NCBI GenBank assembly: GCA_003601875.1
Contig: PIYF01000014.1
Location: forward strand, 1-10,165
Reading direction: 5' to 3'
Source: Candidatus Bathyarchaeota archaeon
GTDB taxonomy: Archaea > Thermoproteota > Bathyarchaeia > Bathyarchaeales > Bathycorpusculaceae
Length of the DNA: 10,165 nt
Shown here one piece after another: positions 1-6,158 of this stretch. A program made the translations under genes and the position numbers. The notes below the pieces were generated by a model. It did not search any database and had not been told where the DNA came from. It saw only the letters and a program-made list of their open reading frames with translations. Numbering within the stretch: position 1 is the first letter of the stretch; each line of letters opens with the position of its first letter.

Positions 1-597
1 TATGAAGCGAAGTTTAAAACTGGTTTACTTGTCTATAGTGGAAGCACGGAAACAGTTAATTATGATGAGGCTGAAAACGATAAAGGCTTTTATTATATAG
101 AGGTTGACAAAGATAAGAATGTTCATTCAAATTTTATAAAATTGAAGTCTCCAAGAAAATTTACAGTTCTTGAACAAGATTTCACTGGAGTAGCTCCGTC
201 TAAAATTACAGAGTTAACTGTTCAACTTGTAAAGGGTGCAGATGAAGAAGGTGTTGTGATAATTCCTATTCTAAAGGGAACTTTACCCGTTGAGGCTAGC
301 CGTGCATCTGTGGATATCACTCAGATTAGAAACGCTGTTGAAAAAGCCTTACTTGTCCACCCAGTTATTCAACTGCGTGAAAGTGGAGTTTCAGAGGAGG
401 TTGTTCGTTCAATATTCGAAAGCGAATTTAAGGATTTAAAAACGAAAGCATTCGAATATTTTCTTGAAATATTCTCTCAACGTTATAGTCGTGAAGAAGC
501 AGAAAAAATAGCGAAAGTTGCAATCAAACTAATTGAACCCCTTACAAAAAAAGAAGAGGCAAGAGTGAAACAAACCTTGGAGGAACTTTTAAAATGA
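1..597 (+). CDS. mre11: Mre11 nuclease, C-terminal part (5' truncated)
   Basis: The reading frame is open from base 1 to the TGA at 595-597 (198 residues), so the gene begins upstream of the window. Mre11 is the Mn-dependent nuclease of the Mre11-Rad50 complex, which senses and trims DNA double-strand breaks. The visible part starts in the end of the phosphoesterase core, with a segment reading VYSGSTETVNYDEAENDKGF. This matches the P/S-GSTER...EAxxxKGF signature that follows the last metal ligands in Mre11/SbcD. A cap-like region and a charged helical C-terminus follow; in the family this C-terminus docks on the base of the Rad50 coiled coil. The catalytic motifs themselves lie outside the window. 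A TTG at 142 is only an internal codon and not a real start. The stop overlaps the rad50 start (ATGA), so the two are translationally coupled, which strongly supports the call. Confidence 0.9.
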   Translation, partial: YEAKFKTGLLVYSGSTETVNYDEAENDKGFYYIEVDKDKNVHSNFIKLKSPRKFTVLEQDFTGVAPSKITELTVQLVKGADEEGVVIIPILKGTLPVEASRASVDITQIRNAVEKALLVHPVIQLRESGVSEEVVRSIFESEFKDLKTKAFEYFLEIFSQRYSREEAEKIAKVAIKLIEPLTKKEEARVKQTLEELLK

Positions 598-2681
598 AGA
601 TAGAAATCGTACAGCTTGAAAACATTCGTTCCCATGTTAAATCAACAGTGCCCTTCACGAAAGGTTTCAACTGTCTTGTCGGAGGATTAGGAAGCGGAAA
701 ATCAAGCATACTATACGCTATAGACTTCGCTTTATTTGGGGATCCCATTGGAAGAAGTTATCAATATTTGTTACGAGAAAATGCAGAAAACGGACTGGTT
801 ACCATACAATTTAAACAGAACGGAAAAAGCTATAAACTATCGAGAGGCTTACAGCGACGTGGAAAAAACATAGGTCAAAATTTTGACCAACTGAAACTTT
901 TTGAAGGTGAAAAATTAATAGCAAGCGTGAAAAATGAAGCAGTAGCCGAACAGTTAAAGGCTATAACAGGGTTTGACAAGGATATTTTTCGTGAAATAGT
1001 CTGGGTTAGACAAGAACATCTAAAAGAACTTTTGGATGCAAAACCTCGAGAAAGACAGCGACGTTTAGATGAACTGTTTGGTTTATCAGAATATGAAAAA
1101 GCCTGGAGTAATCTTGCAGGCTACCAGAAAGAATATGAAGGTGAAAGAAAAGCCTACGAGAAAGACCCTGATGTTGTAGGAATAGAAAAACTTAACAAAG
1201 AATACCAAAGTGTGATTGAAGAGCTTTCACTTCTTGAAATGGATATTCAAAAAACAAGGAAAAAACTTGAGGAGGCAAAAAAAGAATTGGAAGAAGCTGA
1301 TGCGAAACTGAAAAGGCTTGAGGAAGTGAAAGTTAGAACTGAAGAACTTAAAAGAAAAGAAGCCCAAATACAAGCAAACTTAACAAATGTTGAAGATGTC
1401 TCCGCAAGCCTAGCTGAAAAAATTGAAGCAAAAAAATTAATCATTGAAAATTACAAACAACGCTTACAGTCTGCTGAAGAAAAAATTCAAAATTATGTTG
1501 AAAAACTGAAGGCGACAGGCATCCCCATAACTCAATCTTTAGAGGCATTAAAACAATATTTGACATCCTTTGATGAGCAAATCACCAGTATGAAAGGTGA
1601 ACAAGAAGCAGCAATTAAAACAATAAGGACAAACCAGAAAAGAATCTCATCCTTGTCTAAAGAAAACCGTTGTCCCCTATGTTTACAACCATTAACAGAA
1701 GAGTATAAAGAAAATATGTTAAAGAGAATTGAAGAGGAAAACAATGAAAGACAAGAGACAATAACACAACTTCAACACGACATAGAAGAACTTCAAAGAA
1801 TAAGAGATGAAGTGAATAAAGCTCTCACAGAAATACAAACTTTAACCCCTAGAATAGAGGAGTTGAGGCTTCGTATAAACGAGGAAACGCAAGCCTTAGA
1901 ACAACTTTCAGAAGAGTTTAATGAAAAACAAAAACTGGAAAACGAATTACGTGAACAATTATATGCTGTGCGAAAGGAGATAAGCCTGTTTGATTTGTCA
2001 GAGTTTGAAAATGCGAAAATTCGAAGGGAGCAAGCTTTCAAAAATTTCTATCAAATAGAATCTGACTTAAAAACAATGGAAAACAGGAAAAAAGATATGG
2101 CTAGACGTTTAGATGAATTAAAAGAGAGAATAGACTTTGCACAGCAAAAACTGGAGAGAATGGAAAAGGTATCAAAGGTCATTGAATTGATTGGGAATAT
2201 ACGGGAAGCTTATAGAAGTATCCAGCCAAAACTTAGAAGTGAATTCGTTAAACTTCTAAGAAACTTTGTCCAGCAAGTTCTGGATGATTTAATAGGCGGT
2301 GAAGGTCCAATTTTAAACGTTATGGTTGATGAAACATATACTCCTTACGTGAAAAGTGAAAGTGGTGTTGAAAGGGAAGTTTCAAACCTTTCGGGTGGTG
2401 AGAGAACTCTCTTAGCGTTTGCTTATAGACTTGGATTGGGTCAATTAATAATGCAGTCAAGAACAGGTCACGGGTTAAGTCTTCTCCTACTTGACGAACC
2501 AACGGAAAGTTTAGGCAGAGAAGACGGTTCAATAGACCGTTTAGCAGAAGCTATTTCAAAGTTTAAAGCCATCGAACAAATAATAGCTGTAACACATAGT
2601 GAAGCTTTTGCAGAAAAGGCTGAACATGTAATAAGACTTGAAAAAGAAGGGAGTATAAGTAAACTTTCAGTTGAAAAATAA
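594..2681 (+). CDS. rad50: DNA double-strand break repair ATPase Rad50 (short form)
   Basis: This is an SMC-like ATPase partner of Mre11 that tethers DNA ends and gates nuclease access. In order it shows a Walker A (GLGSGKSS, residues 31-38), a Q-loop region (WVRQEH, about 139-144), a first coiled-coil arm (about 190-355), a zinc hook CPLC (C360, C363), a second coiled-coil arm (about 375-540), an ABC signature LSGGE (599-603), a Walker B LLLLDEP (D634, E635), and a switch histidine in AVTHSEAF. At 695 residues it is shorter than many archaeal Rad50 proteins (about 850-900 residues), so the arms are short. Two oddities are seen. The D-loop position usually reads LD but here reads ESLGRED, and the Asp usually after the switch His is Ser. 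The ATG overlaps the mre11 stop by four bases. The symmetric coiled coil with a central CxxC separates it from other SMC relatives. Confidence 0.95.
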   Translation: MKIEIVQLENIRSHVKSTVPFTKGFNCLVGGLGSGKSSILYAIDFALFGDPIGRSYQYLLRENAENGLVTIQFKQNGKSYKLSRGLQRRGKNIGQNFDQLKLFEGEKLIASVKNEAVAEQLKAITGFDKDIFREIVWVRQEHLKELLDAKPRERQRRLDELFGLSEYEKAWSNLAGYQKEYEGERKAYEKDPDVVGIEKLNKEYQSVIEELSLLEMDIQKTRKKLEEAKKELEEADAKLKRLEEVKVRTEELKRKEAQIQANLTNVEDVSASLAEKIEAKKLIIENYKQRLQSAEEKIQNYVEKLKATGIPITQSLEALKQYLTSFDEQITSMKGEQEAAIKTIRTNQKRISSLSKENRCPLCLQPLTEEYKENMLKRIEEENNERQETITQLQHDIEELQRIRDEVNKALTEIQTLTPRIEELRLRINEETQALEQLSEEFNEKQKLENELREQLYAVRKEISLFDLSEFENAKIRREQAFKNFYQIESDLKTMENRKKDMARRLDELKERIDFAQQKLERMEKVSKVIELIGNIREAYRSIQPKLRSEFVKLLRNFVQQVLDDLIGGEGPILNVMVDETYTPYVKSESGVEREVSNLSGGERTLLAFAYRLGLGQLIMQSRTGHGLSLLLLDEPTESLGREDGSIDRLAEAISKFKAIEQIIAVTHSEAFAEKAEHVIRLEKEGSISKLSVEK

Positions 2682-2685
2682 AGAT

Positions 2686-3501
2686 TTATCCTGGAATAAC
2701 TCCAATCCTTGTTACGGAAACATTTCTTTTTTCAAGTTCGTGAATCAAAGGATTTATTCCCACAGAATCACTTGCAATGTGTCCAGTGACAATGAGATTT
2801 CCCTGTCTTTCACTTCTTAATCTTTCTAAGTCATTTGGACTTATATGTATATAAACAACGGTTCCGACGCCGTATTTAAAATACGTTTTTGCGATTTCAT
2901 ATCCACCATTGGTTCCTGCACCATGAGAAACAACAACTTTTCCAGCCGGATTTTCAGCTTTTCCAAGCCGAATTTTAATTTCTGTAACTGCATTTTTGAA
3001 TTCAGACATTTCTCTTAAGGCTGAAACTACATCTTTAACGGTGGAATCTTCATCTATTCGACTTTGAATCTGTTCATCCATTCTTCTTCTTCCAATTTCA
3101 TCTAAAGGTGTATGAATATTCATGTAAGGTATTCTTAGAAGTTTTGCAACATCAATTGTATGAGCATAATTTTGCATGTGACCCTGCACTTCCAATAATT
3201 CAAATTTCCTTCTAACAACTTCTTCAGCCTCTTCTCTTGGAACTCCAGCGGCAACCATCTGTTGGATGTGTCTTTTAAAGACTTGATGAAAATTTATCAT
3301 CGCTTTCCCTCCTGGTGGATGATGAGCAATTACAGCATCATAACCTAGCTGTTTTGCAAGTAAAAGTTCTGGAACACCAGCATCGATTCCAAAAAGAACT
3401 TTTCTGATGTTATCACCATTCACGTATATGGCGCTATCCTGTGGGGTTTCTTTGAACCCTGCAAGTTTCAAAGCTAGTTTCATAATCTCTTCAGTGTTCA
3501 A
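2686..3501 (-). CDS. NIF3-family (Nif3/YbgI, DUF34-like) metal-binding protein
   Basis: This 271-residue protein resembles the NIF3 family of dinuclear metal-binding proteins, which bacterial annotation often calls GTP cyclohydrolase I type 2 homologues. The cellular role of the family is poorly defined. Seen here are GIDAGVPELLLAKQLGYDAVIAHH (numbered from the TTG; HH at 60-61), the HTPLD motif (130-134), a glycine-rich GAGTNGG (195-200), and a C-terminal TGHIASDSVGIN (239-250). In canonical members the last motif carries a His and a Glu ligand; here it offers His241 and Asp245, so the metal site is atypical. An ATG at 3528 would add nine residues, but TTG at 3501-3499 sits three bases after GAGGTGAT, so I chose the TTG. 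The gene converges on rad50, with four bases between the stops. It is probably not functionally tied to rad50. Confidence 0.78.
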   Translation of the reverse strand: MNTEEIMKLALKLAGFKETPQDSAIYVNGDNIRKVLFGIDAGVPELLLAKQLGYDAVIAHHPPGGKAMINFHQVFKRHIQQMVAAGVPREEAEEVVRRKFELLEVQGHMQNYAHTIDVAKLLRIPYMNIHTPLDEIGRRRMDEQIQSRIDEDSTVKDVVSALREMSEFKNAVTEIKIRLGKAENPAGKVVVSHGAGTNGGYEIAKTYFKYGVGTVVYIHISPNDLERLRSERQGNLIVTGHIASDSVGINPLIHELEKRNVSVTRIGVIPG

Positions 3502-3504
3502 TTT

Positions 3505-3512
3505 ATCACCTC
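3505..3512 (-). promoter_or_regulatory. Shine-Dalgarno site deciding the NIF3-family TTG start
   Basis: On the minus strand GAGGTGAT, a near-perfect complement of the archaeal 16S 3' end, lies three bases before TTG. The upstream in-frame ATG at 3528 lies 5' of this site, so it cannot use it. Confidence 0.75.
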
Positions 3513-3530
3513 TAAACATGAAAAACACTG

Positions 3531-3541
3531 TTCTATTAATT
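3531..3541 (-). promoter_or_regulatory. possible TATA box for the NIF3-family gene
   Basis: The minus strand reads AATTAATAGAA here. It is centred about 25 bases before position 3510, so a transcript could start right at the ribosome binding site. This is inferred from spacing and AT content only. Confidence 0.3.
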
Positions 3542-3563
3542 AGTTTCCAGCAAGCTGAAGTTT

Positions 3564-3571
3564 TCTATATG
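3564..3571 (+). promoter_or_regulatory. possible TATA box for the helical protein gene
   Basis: TCTATATG would place a start site near 3593, giving a leader of about 50 bases before the ATG. It is a weak call based on composition and spacing only. Confidence 0.25.
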
Positions 3572-3644
3572 TCTGAAAAACATTCTGGATCAAACGAAAC
3601 AAATAAAAAAGAACAGATAAGTATTAGTGCTAAAACGAGTTGAG

Positions 3645-4049
3645 ATGATGACTGCTAACGAAAAAATATTAAAATCTCTTAAATCTGCAATGAATTACTT
3701 AGAAAATTCAGTTGCAGCGTTAAATAAGAAAGATGAAAACTTAATTGCGGACAGTATTTGGCATGTTGCAGCAGAACTAGAATATGCGTTATTCCTTTTC
3801 TCAATAATGTTTCAAGACGACGTGGACAAATCAAAATGGAAGTTTAATTCAAAACCTCAATTAATCGAATTAGATTGGACTATTAAAAGGGTTAAAGAAC
3901 TTCTTAGCAATGCAGAAAAATTAGCAACAAGTAAAAATTTTCTTGAAGCTTATAAGGAAGCTTACATTGCACGACGTTATATACTTGAAGTTCAAAAAAG
4001 TTTTGCTAAAAAGAAACGTGAAGAATTAAAGAAAAAACTTAGAAAATAG
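3645..4049 (+). CDS. hypothetical small helical protein
   Basis: This is a 134-residue protein that I do not recognise. It is rich in Lys, Glu, Leu and Ala, has no Cys, and carries no signal peptide or membrane segment. The sequence suggests two long amphipathic helical hairpins. The first (about 5-62) contains DSIWHVAAELEYALFLFSI, and the second (about 75-120) contains ELDWTIKRVKELLSNAEKLA and EAYKEAYIARRYILEV. The C-terminus is very basic (KKKREELKKKLRK). The overall look recalls TPR-like or HEPN-like helical bundles, but I see no diagnostic motif for either. Tandem ATGs at 3645 and 3648 are the likely starts, behind a weak GAGTTGAG. An in-frame GTG at 3627 has no ribosome binding site. The gene converges on the eL22-like gene with one base between stops and diverges from the NIF3-family gene. 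Confidence 0.75.
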   Translation: MMTANEKILKSLKSAMNYLENSVAALNKKDENLIADSIWHVAAELEYALFLFSIMFQDDVDKSKWKFNSKPQLIELDWTIKRVKELLSNAEKLATSKNFLEAYKEAYIARRYILEVQKSFAKKKREELKKKLRK

Positions 4050-4050
4050 T

Positions 4051-4332
4051 TTATTCTTCCTCGCTTATCTTTCTCTCTTTAACCTTTAAAATGTTCTCTT
4101 TGTCACCTATGACCCTGTAATAATCTTTTAACTCGTTTTTGTGAAGGAACTTTTTCAGAAGAACTCTCAAATATTTTTTTGGAAAATCCTTTTCTTCGCT
4201 TCTTACAGTTATTTCATCCACCTTCTTTTCAACTTCACTTTCAGTTTTCTCTTCTAAAAATTTAATAAGGTCGTTGATGACGTCGTCTCCTTCTTTTTTC
4301 AATTCTGATATGTCTATTCTTTTTTCAACCAT
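4051..4332 (-). CDS. eL22 (eukaryotic ribosomal protein L22e)-like protein
   Basis: This 93-residue protein closely resembles the core of eukaryotic ribosomal protein eL22, a large-subunit protein. Residues 41-46 read ITVRSE against ITVTSE in human eL22 (human sequence recalled, not searched). Residues 50-74 keep the F-x-K-x-YL-x(2)-L-x-KK-x-L-x-KN-x-L-x-D-x(2)-RV pattern, and residues 75-89 follow the final strand. The N-terminal part (about 4-30, DISELKKEGDDVINDLIKFL) aligns with the eL22 segment before its FEQFLQERI helix. Like eL22 it ends in acidic residues (SEEE), but it lacks the long basic eukaryotic N-terminus and the loop between helix and strand is shorter. The ATG lies five bases after AGGTGA, which overlaps the stop of the preceding DUF47 gene. 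It is last in a transporter operon. It may be a ribosomal subunit or a repurposed RNA-binding fold. Confidence 0.82.
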   Translation of the reverse strand: MVEKRIDISELKKEGDDVINDLIKFLEEKTESEVEKKVDEITVRSEEKDFPKKYLRVLLKKFLHKNELKDYYRVIGDKENILKVKERKISEEE

Positions 4333-4337
4333 TTAAT

Positions 4338-4343
4338 TCACCT
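4338..4343 (-). promoter_or_regulatory. Shine-Dalgarno site of the eL22-like gene, overlapping the DUF47 stop
   Basis: AGGTGA on the minus strand shares its first bases with the TAG stop of the DUF47 gene and sits five bases before the ATG. Translation of the two genes is therefore likely coupled. Confidence 0.7.
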
Positions 4344-5001
4344 ATTTCCTCACTATAATAACTCTCACTTGATCACATGCATCTTCACATGAATCTGCGA
4401 TCATTTCTATTGATTCAATAAGCTGACTTATTAGGATAGCTATCCCTATATTCTCAAACTTTTCTTCCACCAGCAACCTTCTAATTTTCTCATGAAGCTC
4501 GTCAACTTCTTCTTCTTCTCGCTCCACTTTGTCTGCAGCTTGAAGAGCCTCTCCAGCTTTAACCATCATTTTATTTACGCATTTAAGTAGTGAGGACGCG
4601 CATTCCTTTACACTTTCAACCATGCCTTTTAATTCTCTTTTAATGGATTTAGGCACCTCGTTGGATGGTAAAACATTCAATACACGTGTAGATTCCCTTG
4701 TCCAATCAGCCACCATATCAATTCTTTTCACAAGGTCCATGAGGTCTGCTCTATCTGCAGGTGAAAGTTCTCCCCTTGAAATTTCATCCATAACTTTTCT
4801 TCTTAAGGAATCTGCCTCTTCTTCACCGCTTGCAACTCTTTTTATACATCTCTTAATTTCTTCCCTATCATTCTCTATTAAAGCGTCTATTGCTCTTTCT
4901 AAATCCTCAACAATTCCTGTTGTAAGAGTTAAATGTCTTTGAATTGTTGTTATGGCTCTGTTTTCTCTTCTCTTCTCAAACCATTTTATTAAACTACTCA
5001 A
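4342..5001 (-). CDS. DUF47/PhoU-like protein
   Basis: This 219-residue all-helical protein belongs to the DUF47 family (TIGR00153-like), relatives of PhoU. These usually sit beside phosphate or related oxyanion transporters and are thought to regulate them. It shows the acidic metal-binding pattern of the PhoU fold in two halves: GEEEADSLRRKV (59-70) with RIDMVADW (93-100), and a second charged stretch (160-173) with ESIEMIADSCED (196-207). No membrane segment is seen. The start is TTG at 5001-4999, with GGAGG nine bases upstream, and it overlaps the end of the ABC ATPase gene by eight bases, so coupling is likely. No better ATG lies nearby. DUF47 beside this ABC transporter hints that the substrate could be phosphate or another oxyanion; this is an inference. 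Confidence 0.85.
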   Translation of the reverse strand: MSSLIKWFEKRRENRAITTIQRHLTLTTGIVEDLERAIDALIENDREEIKRCIKRVASGEEEADSLRRKVMDEISRGELSPADRADLMDLVKRIDMVADWTRESTRVLNVLPSNEVPKSIKRELKGMVESVKECASSLLKCVNKMMVKAGEALQAADKVEREEEEVDELHEKIRRLLVEEKFENIGIAILISQLIESIEMIADSCEDACDQVRVIIVRK

Positions 5002-6106
5002 CCGCTAATTCCTCCCTCAAACCAACTTTTGGATAAGTAAATATGTGGGCTTTTTCAGATGGGAAACTTACCGTAACCTTTTCACCTATTTTATACCATT
5101 TCCCCGTTAAGGAAGGTCTAGTCAATATCACTAAATCTTCATTTTCAAGTCTAATTTCATATCGTACGTTTGTTCCCTCAAAGGTCATTCTCTCTATAAC
5201 TCCTAAAACAGCGTTTTTACCTTTTCTTATTTCCCTCTGAACTTTAAGGGTTTCAGGTCTTAACGCAATAACCACCCTTTCACCCTTCTTTAACTCTTCT
5301 GTAGTTTTATTAATGGTTTCGACTTTAATTCCGTTGCGAAGTTCCACAGTTATGGTTTTATCGTTTATTTCAGCAACGTATCCCTCTAGAAAGTTTGATT
5401 CTCCAATAAAATGAGCTACAAATATGCTTTTGGGGTTCATGTAAAGTTCTTCTGGGGTTCCAACCTGCAAAATTTTCCCTTTCTTCATGACGGCTATTCT
5501 ATCAGATATTGCCATGGCTTCAGCTTGGTCGTGGGTTACATGAATTGCCGTTAACCCCAAATCCTTTGTCATTTTCCTTATTTCATATCTCAACTCATTT
5601 CTAACTTTTGCGTCAAGCTGTCCTAATGGTTCGTCTAACAGAAGAAGTTTTGCACCAGCAGCTAAAGCCCTTGCAACAGCTATTCTCTGCATCATTCCAC
5701 CGCTTAATTCATTTGGAAACGCATCCAACCTCTCATGTAGTCTAACCATTTCAAGAACTTCATGGCCTATCCTCTTCGCTTTTTTCATATCGAAACCCTT
5801 AACTCTAGGACCGTAAATTACATTGTCCCAAACATCCATATGAGGAAATAAAGCAAAAGTTTGAAAGACAAAGCCGACGTCTCTGTCTTCCGGCGGAACA
5901 TCATTGACAAGCCTGTTTCCAATGTAAATTTCTCCTTTATCAGGCTTTATTAATCCAGCTATCAACCTAAGCAGAGTTGTCTTTCCACATCCGCTTGGAC
6001 CCAGCAAAGCGAAATATTCTTTATCATGAACATGAATACTCACGTTATCCACAGCCACTATTTTTCCATAAGTTTTCGTCACGTTAACCAAGCGGACATC
6101 AGGCAT
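4994..6106 (-). CDS. ABC transporter ATPase with TOBE domain (FbpC/PotA/CysA type)
   Basis: This 370-residue protein is the cytoplasmic ATPase of an importer. It has Walker A GPSGCGKTT (36-44), Q-loop Gln82 in VFQTFALFPH, signature LSGGMMQR (134-141), Walker B LLLLDEP (154-160), D-loop QLDAK, and H-loop His192 in THDQAEAM. After about residue 235 a C-terminal region with a TOBE_2-like fold follows (segments near ESNFLEGYVAEI and ALRPETLKVQ), as in iron, spermidine/putrescine and sulfate ATPases. The signature has MM where QQ is common. The ATG is preceded eight bases upstream by GGAGA. It follows the permease after 52 bases and overlaps DUF47 by eight bases. The family fold does not fix the substrate: iron(III), phosphonate, thiamine, polyamine or an oxyanion all fit. 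The ATPase assignment is sure and the substrate is not. Confidence 0.93.
   Translation of the reverse strand: MPDVRLVNVTKTYGKIVAVDNVSIHVHDKEYFALLGPSGCGKTTLLRLIAGLIKPDKGEIYIGNRLVNDVPPEDRDVGFVFQTFALFPHMDVWDNVIYGPRVKGFDMKKAKRIGHEVLEMVRLHERLDAFPNELSGGMMQRIAVARALAAGAKLLLLDEPLGQLDAKVRNELRYEIRKMTKDLGLTAIHVTHDQAEAMAISDRIAVMKKGKILQVGTPEELYMNPKSIFVAHFIGESNFLEGYVAEINDKTITVELRNGIKVETINKTTEELKKGERVVIALRPETLKVQREIRKGKNAVLGVIERMTFEGTNVRYEIRLENEDLVILTRPSLTGKWYKIGEKVTVSFPSEKAHIFTYPKVGLREELAVE
5011..5015 (-). promoter_or_regulatory. Shine-Dalgarno site of the DUF47 gene
   Basis: GGAGG on the minus strand, within the end of the ABC ATPase gene, lies nine bases before the TTG start and supports that start. Confidence 0.6.
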
Positions 6107-6158
6107 CTTTCATTTCTCCGTTTACCTTAAATTTAATACGTAAATAACTTTTGAACAT

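Noticed and set aside
3407..3643. Plus-strand open frame antisense to the start of the NIF3-family gene
   Set aside because: It has no ribosome binding site, overlaps a well-supported gene, and its protein resembles nothing coherent.
3627..3644. GTG start giving six more residues for the helical protein
   Set aside because: It has no ribosome binding site. The tandem ATG at 3645/3648 is the simpler start.
6121..6144. AT-rich palindromic stretch (TTAAATTTAA flanked by TTTAC and GTAAA) in the permease-ATPase gap
   Set aside because: The inner and outer repeats do not share a centre, and such palindromes are common in AT-rich DNA. It might be an internal promoter, but there is no further support.
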